Source of the DNA: Weizmannia acidilactici
GTDB taxonomy: Bacteria > Bacillota > Bacilli > Bacillales > Bacillaceae_C
Reading direction: 5' to 3'
NCBI RefSeq assembly: GCF_008974225.1
Contig: NZ_BKZR01000050.1
Location: forward strand, 1-22,859
Length of the DNA: 22,859 bases
Below the pieces are notes generated by a model that saw only the letters and a program-made list of their open reading frames with translations, searched no databases and was not told where the DNA came from. How positions within the stretch are numbered: position 1 is the first letter of the stretch; each line of letters begins with the position of its first letter. This document shows positions 14,713 to 22,853 of this stretch, piece after piece. The translations under genes were made by a program, and so were the position numbers.

Positions 14713-15861
14713 TTGCATATTAATAAATTTGTAATCCCTGAAATTATTTTTGGGAAAAATGCGCTTGACCAGGCTGGGGAGGCATGCTTGAGGCTTGGGG
14801 CCAAGAAAGTGTTAATTGTCAGCGATAAAGGGGTTGCCAATGCCGGCTGGCTTGATCATGTGATAGAAATATGCAGGAATTCCGGCCTCCCTTTTGCAAC
14901 TTTTACAGATATTACTCCCAACCCTAAAGATACCGAAGTAATAAAAGGATGTTCGGTGTTTGTGGAAAATGAATGTGATGCCATTATCGGAGTTGGGGGC
15001 GGCAGCGCTTTGGATGTTGTGAAAGCGATTGCAATCCTTGCTGCAAATGGTGGAAAAATCAGTGATTATGAAGGGATCGATAAGATTGAAAAGCCGCTGC
15101 CGCCCATGGTAATGATCATGACAACAGCCGGTTCCGGATCGGAGGTTTCCCAATTTTCCATTATCGTTGATACTGAACGAAAAAGAAAAATGACGATCGT
15201 TTCCAAAACATTAGTTCCTGATATTGCAATTATCGATCCTTACACTTTAGTTACAAAAGACAGTGCTTTGACTGCGACAACGGGCATGGATGTGTTGACC
15301 CATGCGATTGAAGCTTATGTCAGTATAGCTGCCACACCATTAACAGATGTCCAAGCTAAAAATGCCCTTGCCCTTGTATCAAATTATCTGCGCCCATCTG
15401 TTGCTTCCAAAACGAATATGGAAGCGAAAGAAGCAATGGCGATGGCCAGTCTGCAGGCCGGGCTAGCTTTCTCTAATGCAATATTAGGTGCAGCACATGC
15501 AATCTCACATGCAATCGGTGGAAGGTTCCTTCTACCACATGGAGAAATAAATGCTATCCTTTTACCTCATATCATGGATTTCAATTTTATCGCAGTACCG
15601 AAGCGTTTTACAGAAATTGCAGAAATGATGGGGATCGACACTAGAGGGTTGACGCAGCGGGATGCCGGAAATGCAGCAATCCATTTTGTAAAACAATTAT
15701 CAATTGATATCGGTATTCCAGAACGTTTAAATGAAGTGCAATTTTCAGAAGAGGATATTGACTTGATCAGTCGGACAGCGCTGGAAGATGCATGCATGAT
15801 AACCAATCCGCGCGACATGGACCTTGAGCAGGTAAAAACCATTCTAAGAAACGTCTTATGA
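14713..15861 (+). CDS. Iron-containing (group III) alcohol dehydrogenase
   Basis: This is a 382-residue NAD(P)-dependent alcohol dehydrogenase of the metal-dependent group III family. It interconverts alcohols and aldehydes/ketones in the cytoplasm. GVGGGSALD (93-101) binds the dinucleotide. The metal ligands align as Asp193, His197 (MDVLTHAIEAY), His262 (GAAHAISHAIGG) and His276 (LPHGE), with family-like spacing. I chose the TTG at 14713 because AGGGTGG lies 7 bases upstream and the protein then begins MHINKFVIPEIIFG, as in relatives. A frame from 14635 would overlap the promoter. The histidine kinase gene starts within 15 bases of the stop, so the enzyme and its putative regulators share an operon. 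Confidence 0.88.
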   Translation: MHINKFVIPEIIFGKNALDQAGEACLRLGAKKVLIVSDKGVANAGWLDHVIEICRNSGLPFATFTDITPNPKDTEVIKGCSVFVENECDAIIGVGGGSALDVVKAIAILAANGGKISDYEGIDKIEKPLPPMVMIMTTAGSGSEVSQFSIIVDTERKRKMTIVSKTLVPDIAIIDPYTLVTKDSALTATTGMDVLTHAIEAYVSIAATPLTDVQAKNALALVSNYLRPSVASKTNMEAKEAMAMASLQAGLAFSNAILGAAHAISHAIGGRFLLPHGEINAILLPHIMDFNFIAVPKRFTEIAEMMGIDTRGLTQRDAGNAAIHFVKQLSIDIGIPERLNEVQFSEEDIDLISRTALEDACMITNPRDMDLEQVKTILRNVL

Positions 15862-15874
15862 GGCGGTGAATATT

Positions 15875-17518
15875 GTGCTCAATGATAAATATGAAATGAT
15901 CGCCCTATTAACAGGGGTGAAATCTTCTAAAAAAAATTATTACACAGAATTAAAAAATACCATTGAACAAGTAAAAAAGAAAAATTTACAATTAGAGATT
16001 ATGAATGAGATCATGAAAAGCATAAAAGTAGATATGCCGCTTGGCACTATTTTAGAAAATATGATTGAAAAACTGAAAAAGCTTATTCATTTTGATCACC
16101 TGAGTATTTCATTACTCCAAAATCATCATCTTGTATTAACAAATGTATTTCCATTAAATCCACGTTTTATGAAAATAGGCTCTATTATCCGCAATGAAAA
16201 TTCTCTTTATTGGTCAGCATTGATAAAAAGAAAAGTTATGGTCCAAAGATTGGATGATCCAAGTGTTCAGTTTTATGAAAGCAAATATTTGGCTCTCCTT
16301 CACTTGAAAAATATTTTAGTATTGCCAATTTACAGTAAGAATAAAAAAATCGGCGTTTTAAGTATTGGATGTAATAGTCATTCAAGATGGACTACAGCTG
16401 AAATTGAATTTCTGGAACAACTTACTGATTGTCTGGCAGTTAGCATTGAAAATGTCCAATTGTATAGTGAAGTCCTACAAGCGAAACAAGAATGGGAAGA
16501 TACCTTTAAAGCTGTTAATGATATGATTATTGTTTTTGATGGAGATATCCAGATCGTTCAGTTCAATGATGCAGCCAAAAGACTGATTGAGCTTTCTGGA
16601 AACACCAACAATCCCAAATTAGAAAAAACTTTCCTTGATCTCATTAAAGAAACATTTCAAAGCCAAAAAACAGGCTATATGGAATTACATTACCCCAATC
16701 AAACCATCTATGAGGTTTACACATATCCAATCCAAAACAATAAACAATATGTTTATGGAGTGATTGCCTATATTAAGGATGTTACAGAAAAGCGGAAAAT
16801 GGAAGTACAATTGCTTCACTCAGGCAAATTAGCTGCGATTGGAGAAATGGCCGCCGGGATTGCGCATGAATTAAACAGCCCGCTCACTGCTATCTTAGGA
16901 AATTCACAATTATTGTTACGAAGTTTTTCAAAGGACGATCCGGCATTCTCCCTTCTTCATGATATAAAGAATTGCGGGGACCGCTGTAAACAGATCATTA
17001 AAAGCTTGCTTACATTTTCGCGTCAAGATGAATATATCTTTGACACCTTTTCCCTTAACGAAGCCATTGTGCAAGTCCTTAATCTATTAAAATTTCAATT
17101 TAAAAATAATCAAATTTCACTCAATCTCATGTTACAAAACGATTTGCCTTTAATTGAAGGCAGCCAGACGCAAATTGAACAAATTATTATTAATCTGCTT
17201 TTAAATGCAAAAGATGCAGTAGAACTTTCTTCTAGTACGGAAAAAGAAATTACAATCAAAACGTTCAAGCATTGTAATGAGATTCATTTATCTGTTACTG
17301 ATAATGGGATTGGCATTGAAGAAAACAGACGTTCTGAAATCTTCCATCCCTTTTATTCAACAAAGAAAAATGGAACAGGACTGGGGCTGTCAGTTAGTCT
17401 GGGGATTGCAAAAACCCACGGGGGCACCATTGAAGTCATCAGTAAGCCGAATGCCGGTAGTACATTCATATTAAAATTGCGGCTGCAGCCATCCAAAGAA
17501 TTGGGGGTGAAATCATGA
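15875..17518 (+). CDS. Soluble sensor histidine kinase with GAF and PAS domains
   Basis: This protein of about 547 residues has no membrane segment, so it should sense a cytoplasmic signal. A short coiled N-terminus is followed by a GAF domain (about 55-195), a PAS domain (about 205-305, ending in VTEKRK), a HisKA dimer/phosphoacceptor domain with AAGIAHELNSPL (His331) and a HATPase domain with NLLLNAKDAV (N box), DNGIGI (G1) and GTGLGLS (G2). The organisation is that of NtrB-type kinases. GTG at 15875 is preferred because AGGCGG lies 8 bases before it; GTG at 15866 is an alternative. Its last codon overlaps the regulator start as ATGA, so the pair is coupled. The ligand is unknown; an alcohol, aldehyde or redox signal is an inference from the neighbours. 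Confidence 0.87.
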   Translation: MLNDKYEMIALLTGVKSSKKNYYTELKNTIEQVKKKNLQLEIMNEIMKSIKVDMPLGTILENMIEKLKKLIHFDHLSISLLQNHHLVLTNVFPLNPRFMKIGSIIRNENSLYWSALIKRKVMVQRLDDPSVQFYESKYLALLHLKNILVLPIYSKNKKIGVLSIGCNSHSRWTTAEIEFLEQLTDCLAVSIENVQLYSEVLQAKQEWEDTFKAVNDMIIVFDGDIQIVQFNDAAKRLIELSGNTNNPKLEKTFLDLIKETFQSQKTGYMELHYPNQTIYEVYTYPIQNNKQYVYGVIAYIKDVTEKRKMEVQLLHSGKLAAIGEMAAGIAHELNSPLTAILGNSQLLLRSFSKDDPAFSLLHDIKNCGDRCKQIIKSLLTFSRQDEYIFDTFSLNEAIVQVLNLLKFQFKNNQISLNLMLQNDLPLIEGSQTQIEQIIINLLLNAKDAVELSSSTEKEITIKTFKHCNEIHLSVTDNGIGIEENRRSEIFHPFYSTKKNGTGLGLSVSLGIAKTHGGTIEVISKPNAGSTFILKLRLQPSKELGVKS

Positions 17519-18960
17519 CCAATTTATTAATTGTTGATGACGAAAAAGAAATCGGTCATTTCTTGTCGCATCTCTTTACAGCAAAAGGTTACAATGTAAA
17601 AGTCGTCAATAGCGGCAAGGAATTTTTCTCTATTAATTTGTCATTGCAAAAATTTCACGCCGCTATGATTGATTTAAAATTGCCTGATACTGATGGACTT
17701 ACACTTTTGCAACAAATAAAGAAGAAGCAGCCAAGATGCAAAACCATTATTATGACAGGGTACAGTACGATAAAAACTGCCGTAGAAGCAATTAAATTTG
17801 GTGCCTGCGATTATATTGAGAAACCATTTGATGATATTGATTTATTAGAAAAACAAATTGATGACTTGTTGGAAGATAAAGATACCAACGCAGATGAACA
17901 TATAAAGCATTTAGCCAATGAAGTAGGCCTCATTACTGGAAAAAATGAAACAATGGGTAAGCTGCTTCATACCGCTTATAAAGTCGCACAAAAAAATATT
18001 ACCGTTTTGATTGAAGGTGAAACAGGAACCGGTAAAGAAGTTTTGTCGCGGTTCATTCACCATGCAAGTCCAAGAAGCCATGAATCGTTTATTGGGGTGA
18101 ATTGCGGGGCAATTTCTGAGCCGCTTTTGGAAAGTGAGCTATTTGGCCATGAAAGGGGGGCGTTTACCGGGGCGACGCAGCAACGAAAAGGATTATTTGA
18201 AATTGCCAGTAAAGGGACCCTGTTCCTTGATGAAATTGGTGAAGCTTCCCGGTCCATTCAAGTAAAGTTATTACGCGTTCTTGAAGCAAGAGAGTTCATG
18301 CCTGTCGGGAGTGAAAAAATTTTACGCACCAATACACGGCTTATTGCTGCAACCAATAAACACCTTTTTGAAGCTGTACAAAAGAAGAAGTTCAGGGAAG
18401 ATTTATATTACCGTTTAAATGTTGTACATTTAAAAGTGCCACCACTCCGGGAAAGAAAGGAAGACATTCCTTTATTAATTGATCATATTTTACACCGTTT
18501 TCCAGGCATTGATATATCTTTTTCTGAAGATGCTTTAAGAGCTATACTCAGCTATAATTGGCCGGGAAATGTTCGCGAATTATCCAATTTCATTACTAGC
18601 ATTGTAGCTTTGTCAGATCCTACACAAAATGTTATAACTGCAGATGATTTAATGTTTTCAAACTTAACATCCGTTCCAACCCCTGTTAAGCCACAACCTC
18701 ATACCATAACAGCCAATGGGGAACATCATCTTGAACATTACTTGCAAAATTGGACAAATCACATTCTTTCAGTTTTTAACGGAAAGGAAGAAATCCATTT
18801 GGAAAAATTGCTGGAAGAAATAAAGCAATTAGAGTCAAAAGTTGGGAAAGCTTTTATTATGAAAACATTAAAAGAAGCCGGCGGAAACAGGAATGAAGCA
18901 GCAAGACGATTGAAAATTACAATAAGAAAGCTCCGATATCTCTTAAATGAAAAAAGATAA
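17515..18960 (+). CDS. NtrC-family sigma-54-dependent response regulator
   Basis: This 481-residue regulator has three parts. The receiver domain (1-120) has acidic Asp8/Asp9, phosphoacceptor Asp53, Thr81 and Lys103. The AAA+ domain has Walker A GETGTGKE (168-175), the sigma-54 contact loop GAFTGA (215-220) and Walker B LFLDE (236-240). The C-terminal Fis-type helix-turn-helix (about 457-478) has NRNEAARRLKITIRKLRYLL. The intact GAFTGA loop shows it should activate sigma-54 (SigL) polymerase rather than sigma-A. It overlaps the kinase gene by 4 bases. The only good -24/-12 promoter I found nearby is that of the converging zinc alcohol dehydrogenase gene, which makes that gene the prime target. 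Confidence 0.92.
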   Translation: MTNLLIVDDEKEIGHFLSHLFTAKGYNVKVVNSGKEFFSINLSLQKFHAAMIDLKLPDTDGLTLLQQIKKKQPRCKTIIMTGYSTIKTAVEAIKFGACDYIEKPFDDIDLLEKQIDDLLEDKDTNADEHIKHLANEVGLITGKNETMGKLLHTAYKVAQKNITVLIEGETGTGKEVLSRFIHHASPRSHESFIGVNCGAISEPLLESELFGHERGAFTGATQQRKGLFEIASKGTLFLDEIGEASRSIQVKLLRVLEAREFMPVGSEKILRTNTRLIAATNKHLFEAVQKKKFREDLYYRLNVVHLKVPPLRERKEDIPLLIDHILHRFPGIDISFSEDALRAILSYNWPGNVRELSNFITSIVALSDPTQNVITADDLMFSNLTSVPTPVKPQPHTITANGEHHLEHYLQNWTNHILSVFNGKEEIHLEKLLEEIKQLESKVGKAFIMKTLKEAGGNRNEAARRLKITIRKLRYLLNEKR

Positions 18961-18973
18961 AATATTTAAGAAA

Positions 18974-19006
18974 ATCCGGGCATTATTTTTGATCTTTTGC
19001 CCGGAT
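18974..19006. terminator. Shared terminator hairpin between converging operons
   Basis: ATCCGGGCA (18974-18982) pairs perfectly with TGCCCGGAT (18998-19006) around a 15-base loop. Read on the minus strand a T-rich TTTTCTT tract follows, so it best serves the zinc alcohol dehydrogenase gene. It can also mark the end of the regulator gene. Confidence 0.75.
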
Positions 19007-19079
19007 ACGCATTTACATTATTGTAATGATGAGCTGATCATTCCTGTGGTAACTATGATCTTGGACCCATATTCTGATT

Positions 19080-20111
19080 TTAGGAAATGTTAAGTACAAC
19101 TCGCCCGTTAATTTTTCCATCTTCCATGCGCTTAAATACTTCATTTATATTGTCCAACGGTTGTACTTCAATTTTTGTGCGCACTTTTCCCTGGGCCGCA
19201 AATTCAAGTGCTTCTTGTAAATCTTTTCTAGTTCCTACAATAGAACCTTTTACCGATACACCGTTCAGTACGGTATCAAAAATTGGGATCGGCAGTTCAT
19301 CATTTGGAAGTCCGACAACGACTAAAGTACCGCCCCTTTTTACAGAACTATAAGCTTGTTCGAACGCTTTTTTTGTTACAGCGACACTTACCGCAGCCTG
19401 AACCCCGCCGACTTGATTTTTAATTTCCTGTACAGGATCGGCTTTCAAGCCATTAATGGCGATGTCCGCGCCCAAATTTTTTGCCATTTCCAGTTTATCG
19501 TCCTGAATGTCTACCGCTATAACATTGAATCCCATTGTTTTAGCATACTGAAGTGCAACATGGCCAAGCCCGCCAATTCCATATATGGCAACCCAATCTC
19601 CCGGTCTTGCATTCGAAACTTTTAATGCTTTATAAGTCGTTACGCCGGCACAAAAAATTGGTGCTACTTCTTCAAAGTCAAGATTGTCAGGAATTTTTAC
19701 GACATAGTTGGCAGGTGCTTTGCAGTATTCTGCATAACCTCCATCAACTGAATAACCTGCATTCAATTGATTAGGGCATAAAGTTTCACGTCCTGTTAAA
19801 CAATATTCACACTCACCGCAAGCGGAATAAAGCCATGGGATCCCAACCCGGTCCCCGACTTTGATGGAAGTAACTCCTTCGCCTACTTCTTCAACAATCC
19901 CTACACCTTCATGACCGGGAATCAATGGCAGTTTCGGTTTTACCGGCCAGTCCCCATGGGCGGCGTGCAAGTCAGTGTGGCATACACCGCAAGCCTTAAT
20001 TTTGACTAGAATTTCACCATGCCCCAGTTCAGGCACCGGTACTTCCTTGATTTCCAATTCTTGTTTGAACTCATTCACCACAGCAGCTTTCATCAATTTT
20101 TTTGATGTCAT
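19080..20111 (-). CDS. adhT: Zinc-dependent alcohol dehydrogenase, AdhT/AdhP type
   Basis: This is a 343-residue medium-chain, NAD-dependent alcohol dehydrogenase very like AdhT of Geobacillus stearothermophilus, which oxidises ethanol or reduces acetaldehyde. The catalytic zinc site is Cys44 (CGVCHTD), His67 (GHEGVG) and Cys154 (FCAGVTTYKA). The structural zinc site is Cys98, Cys101, Cys104 and Cys112. The Rossmann loop is GIGGLGH (178-184). The ATG at 20111 has an AAGGGGAGGG site 8 bases upstream; the family start Met7 is also possible but has no such site. A -24/-12 promoter lies about 40 bases upstream, so expression should need sigma-54 and an NtrC-type activator. One is encoded next door on the opposite strand. 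The gene symbol is by similarity only. Confidence 0.92.
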   Translation of the reverse strand: MTSKKLMKAAVVNEFKQELEIKEVPVPELGHGEILVKIKACGVCHTDLHAAHGDWPVKPKLPLIPGHEGVGIVEEVGEGVTSIKVGDRVGIPWLYSACGECEYCLTGRETLCPNQLNAGYSVDGGYAEYCKAPANYVVKIPDNLDFEEVAPIFCAGVTTYKALKVSNARPGDWVAIYGIGGLGHVALQYAKTMGFNVIAVDIQDDKLEMAKNLGADIAINGLKADPVQEIKNQVGGVQAAVSVAVTKKAFEQAYSSVKRGGTLVVVGLPNDELPIPIFDTVLNGVSVKGSIVGTRKDLQEALEFAAQGKVRTKIEVQPLDNINEVFKRMEDGKINGRVVLNIS

Positions 20112-20151
20112 AAAATTCCCTCCCCTTAAAAATAAAATTCACTTTGATTAC

Positions 20152-20169
20152 CTGCAAGAACCATGCCGT
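20152..20169 (-). promoter_or_regulatory. Sigma-54 (-24/-12) promoter of the zinc alcohol dehydrogenase gene
   Basis: Read on the minus strand the sequence is CGGCATGGTTCTTGCA. Against the consensus TGGCACGnnnnTTGCW it keeps GG at -24 and GC at -12 with exactly 10 bases between, and differs at two positions. Transcription should start about 30 bases before the ATG, leaving room for the ribosome site. Confidence 0.82.
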
Positions 20170-20231
20170 TATTAAAGCGTTTTCATAAATTTAGAGATGT
20201 TTAAGGTCCAAACCTGTAATCTTGCAAAGTG

Positions 20232-20244
20232 TTACATGATGTAA
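20232..20244. promoter_or_regulatory. Palindrome, candidate activator site
   Basis: TTACATGATGTAA is a perfect 13-base palindrome about 65 bases upstream of the -24 element, at the distance usual for an NtrC-type activator. A related TTACATTATTGTAA occurs at 19013-19026, beyond the 3' end of the same gene. Confidence 0.5.
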
Positions 20245-20291
20245 TGGGACTATGAATACAAGGATAAAACATATCCGGTCAAAAAATCGGC

Positions 20292-20320
20292 CCATTTGCC
20301 ATAAAACCGGCGGCAAATGG
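20292..20320. repeat. Perfect inverted repeat
   Basis: CCATTTGCC (20292-20300) pairs with GGCAAATGG (20312-20320) around an 11-base loop. On the minus strand a T6 run follows 5 bases later, so it might act as a terminator. The upstream permease gene already has its own terminator. Confidence 0.5.
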
Positions 20321-20366
20321 AGAATTTAGGATGCTTTAACATGTGCGCATCGGATAACAGCGGGAA

Positions 20367-20530
20367 AGGGGCTGTACCAAAATCCTTTAAAAATCCAGGA
20401 AAATACGATGACTATAATGTTTGAGATTCCTGTGGGAAGAGCAAGCAAAGACCCTGCAGTGGGGTACGAGCGAGAGGAGGGAGGCGTGTGGAAAGCGAGT
20501 CATTTCGTGATCATCAAAAATGGGTGCTCT
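20367..20530. repeat. Candidate dispersed intergenic repeat of Bacillaceae
   Basis: The stretch has the look of a multi-copy intergenic element found in many Bacillaceae genomes, with phrases such as GCAAAGACCCTGCAGTGGGG and TGGAAAGCGAGTCATTTCG. Overlapping frames on both strands (for example 20387-20599 minus) are spurious. The identification is by recall, and copy number cannot be seen in this window. Confidence 0.4.
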
Positions 20531-20568
20531 TTTGCCTGGTTTATCGGCTTTTGAGACTTCCCTTTTCC

Positions 20569-20603
20569 AAAAATGCTCGGGTGGAAATCTCCCGAACATT
20601 TTT
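20569..20603 (-). terminator. Intrinsic terminator of the TSUP permease gene
   Basis: A 13-bp stem (20591-20603 with 20569-20581) has a 9-base loop. It contains one U-G pair that forms only in the minus-strand RNA and is followed by a T run. It begins directly after the stop codon at 20604. Confidence 0.8.
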
Positions 20604-21356
20604 TCATACGATCAGCAAAACACTTGCCAAAATCGGCACAGCAATCATTGAAGACTTTAACAGCGGAACCGGTGCGCGGTTAGTGAATTTGGCGCCGATA
20701 TAAGTGCCGGTCATTGTCCCGGCAACGACCTCCAATAAAAGCCGGATGTCCAGGTAACCTTGTTGGAAGCTTGCGAGCCCGCCGCCGAGCGCAATCGGAA
20801 TGATCACCATCATCGTCGTTCCGGCAGCCTGGAGTACGGACAGGCTGAGCAATACCATTAATCCGAGCTGGATGAACGGGGTCGACCCAATTCCGAACAT
20901 GCCGGACAATAATCCGGTGACGATGCCAAGCAAAAGCGCCCGGAAGGTGAAATTCATGCCGGATGGAATGCTTTTTGTCTGGATCGATTCCCTCGAAAGC
21001 AGAAACATTCTGAGCCATAACAGGAATGCCGAAAACAAAAGCATGCCGGAAGTAAACCATTTTAACTCTCCGCCGGGGATATGAGCGGAAAAATGCGATC
21101 CGAACCATGCCCCGATTGCACCGGTGATCCCAACCGCTGTTCCGGCTTTTACAGAAACATTGCCTTCCCGGTAATGGCTGACCGCTCCTGAAAAAGAAGA
21201 AAAGATCATGGCTGTGAGGGCGGTTGCCAGTGCCGTGTGGATCGAGATGCCGAACAAAAGCGTCAGCAGGGAAATAATGAATCCGGATCCCCCTGCCCCG
21301 ATAAACCCTAAAGTCACGCCGACAAACAGCATCGTCACAAGGATTGAAACATGCAT
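20604..21356 (-). CDS. TSUP-family permease (TauE/SafE, sulfite exporter-like)
   Basis: This 250-residue integral membrane protein is of the TauE/SafE (TSUP) family, which moves small anions such as sulfite, sulfonates or organosulfur compounds. It shows the two related halves typical of the family. The first begins LGFIGAGGSGFIISLL after the first helix and the second LLSGMFGIGSTPFIQLGL; each is followed by an alanine/glycine-rich pair of helices, giving seven to eight membrane spans. The ATG at 21356 is chosen because AAAGGGG lies 7 bases upstream. A frame to 21389 would add non-hydrophobic residues. The substrate cannot be told. It stands alone, transcribed divergently from the kinase-like gene. 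High GC content gives long false frames on both strands. Confidence 0.85.
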   Translation of the reverse strand: MHVSILVTMLFVGVTLGFIGAGGSGFIISLLTLLFGISIHTALATALTAMIFSSFSGAVSHYREGNVSVKAGTAVGITGAIGAWFGSHFSAHIPGGELKWFTSGMLLFSAFLLWLRMFLLSRESIQTKSIPSGMNFTFRALLLGIVTGLLSGMFGIGSTPFIQLGLMVLLSLSVLQAAGTTMMVIIPIALGGGLASFQQGYLDIRLLLEVVAGTMTGTYIGAKFTNRAPVPLLKSSMIAVPILASVLLIV

Positions 21357-21450
21357 GCACAAGCCCCTTTCACAGTGTACTGCTTCCATTTTATCCGGAA
21401 AATGGCGCTGCGTCCATGCACATATTCACGGATAAGACCGGGCGTTTGAA

Positions 21451-21480
21451 TTGTAAGCCGTGTTTTCTGTTGAATACAAT
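21451..21480 (+). promoter_or_regulatory. Possible sigma-A promoter for the kinase-like gene
   Basis: TTGTAA (21451-21456) and TACAAT (21475-21480) are 18 bases apart, 80 bases before the start codon. Both boxes are near consensus but not perfect. Confidence 0.4.
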
Positions 21481-21560
21481 ATTGATAAATGCCCCTTTAA
21501 AGCATTTTTTAAGGGAACGTGTTACGATTGTTTTATGCATCACATGAAAGGTGAAAATTA

Positions 21561-22244
21561 ATGAACGAACAATTTAGAAAGATGGTAGAAGAAGAGCTGT
21601 TGAAACATATTATGCTGGAAAGCAAAAATCCGCATGATCCGATTATCGCGAAGTATGTTCCCGATGGATGGAGCTGCATAGGGACCGGAAATTACGCGGC
21701 AGTTTTTTCCCACCCTTCCCAGCCTGATTGGGTGGTCAAAGTCATGCGGAAAAATGCCGGGCTGCTGGAAAAAGAAGCGGAAGTATACAACCGGTTGGGG
21801 GATCATCCGGCGTACTCGAAATGTATTTATCAAGGCAAAAATTATTTGGTTTTAAAAAAATTGAAGGGGATCACTTTATATGATGCCATTGCGAAGGGGA
21901 TCCGGATTCCTGAAAGTGTGATCAAAGATATCAATGAAGCGCTTGAATATGCGAAACAGAAGGGCCTAAACCCGTATGATGTGCATGCAAAAAATGTGAT
22001 GATGAAAGACGGAAAGGGCTACGTTGTGGATGTCTCCGATTTTTATAAAAAAGGGAAAGATGATAAATGGGATGATTTTGTGAAAGCTTACTATAAAATT
22101 TATTTAAAAACATTATATAAATTCCAGCTGAAAATTCCGTATAAAGTACTGGATTTAATCCGCCATTCCTATCGTTTATATAAAAACATCAAACGCAGCG
22201 TTCCTATTGAGGAAAAATTTAAAATATACCACGGTTCTTCTTAA
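21561..22244 (+). CDS. Small protein-kinase-like protein (YrzF-like)
   Basis: This 227-residue protein has a reduced Hanks-type kinase fold. The nucleotide loop is IGTGNYAAVF (40-49), Lys60 in WVVKVM is the ATP-binding lysine, and Glu72 is the likely C-helix partner. NPYDVHAKNVMM (137-148) is a catalytic loop with Asp140 and Asn145. VVDVSDF (155-161) replaces the DFG metal site. The C-terminal 60 residues are basic (YKFQLKIPYK, RLYKNIKRS) and replace the usual large lobe helices. Similar short kinases such as YrzF occur in B. subtilis with poorly known roles. Key residues are present, so activity is plausible, but the target is unknown. An AAAGGTG site precedes the ATG. It appears to be a single-gene unit. 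Confidence 0.72.
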   Translation: MNEQFRKMVEEELLKHIMLESKNPHDPIIAKYVPDGWSCIGTGNYAAVFSHPSQPDWVVKVMRKNAGLLEKEAEVYNRLGDHPAYSKCIYQGKNYLVLKKLKGITLYDAIAKGIRIPESVIKDINEALEYAKQKGLNPYDVHAKNVMMKDGKGYVVDVSDFYKKGKDDKWDDFVKAYYKIYLKTLYKFQLKIPYKVLDLIRHSYRLYKNIKRSVPIEEKFKIYHGSS

Positions 22245-22315
22245 AAAGCCGGGCATCAGGATTTCAGACCACCCGGCAGAACAACGATGATTCCCCGGCC
22301 AGCTGCCCGCCTTCT

Positions 22316-22347
22316 CAAAAAAACGGCGCCATCATAAGACGGCACCG
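22316..22347 (-). terminator. Intrinsic terminator of the dps gene
   Basis: On the minus strand CGGTGCC pairs with GGCGCCG (one U-G pair) across a 10-base loop, followed by T7. It lies just past the dps stop codon. Confidence 0.85.
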
Positions 22348-22361
22348 GGTCTTTCATTATT

Positions 22362-22808
22362 TTAATGCGCAACTGGAACAGCCAGCAATGCGTTCAGCAT
22401 CCAAACGGTTTTTTCGATTTTTTCAACAAGGCCTGTAGCCATGTCGGCTGTGGCATGGTCTTTTTCGTCTTCGGCAAATTCAATCAGTTTATTTAATTCA
22501 CCGGCGATTTGTTTGTAATCGCTAATGAGGGATTTTACCATGTCTTCAGCGGTTAAGTCTGCTTTTGCTTCTTCAATTGTTGCGATTTCGAGATATTCTT
22601 TGAAAGAAGCGGCCGGTTTTCCGCCAATGGCAAGAATGCGTTCGGCAAAATCATCTACGACGGCAGCGGCTTCGTTGTACAGTTCTTCGAATTTTTCGTG
22701 CAGAGTAAAAAACAGCGGGCCTTTCACATACCAGTGGAAATTGTGCAGTTTCGTGTAAAGTACGCTCCAGTTAGCAACTTGTACGTTTAATGCGGATTCA
22801 ATATACAT
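22362..22808 (-). CDS. dps: Dps/MrgA family ferritin-like DNA-protection protein
   Basis: This 148-residue protein forms the four-helix Dps subunit, twelve of which build a shell that oxidises and stores iron and protects DNA from peroxide. Ferroxidase residues align with B. anthracis Dlp proteins at constant offset: His25 (NFHWYVKG), His37 (TLHEKFEELYNE), Asp52 and Glu56 (DDFAER). The length is normal. The ATG at 22808 has a GAGGAGG site 8 bases upstream. No lysine-rich N-terminal tail is present, so direct DNA binding may be weak. Relatives are controlled by PerR or sigma-B. The promoter region is cut by the window edge. Confidence 0.93.
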   Translation of the reverse strand: MYIESALNVQVANWSVLYTKLHNFHWYVKGPLFFTLHEKFEELYNEAAAVVDDFAERILAIGGKPAASFKEYLEIATIEEAKADLTAEDMVKSLISDYKQIAGELNKLIEFAEDEKDHATADMATGLVEKIEKTVWMLNALLAVPVAH

Positions 22809-22853
22809 ATGTATACCTCCTCACGAAATTTTTGAATAACCTTGTCATATTTT

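Noticed and set aside
20680..21360. A 226-codon minus-strand frame overlapping the TSUP gene
   Set aside because: It is rich in His, Arg and Cys, has no family motif and is a frame shadow of the membrane protein gene in GC-rich DNA.
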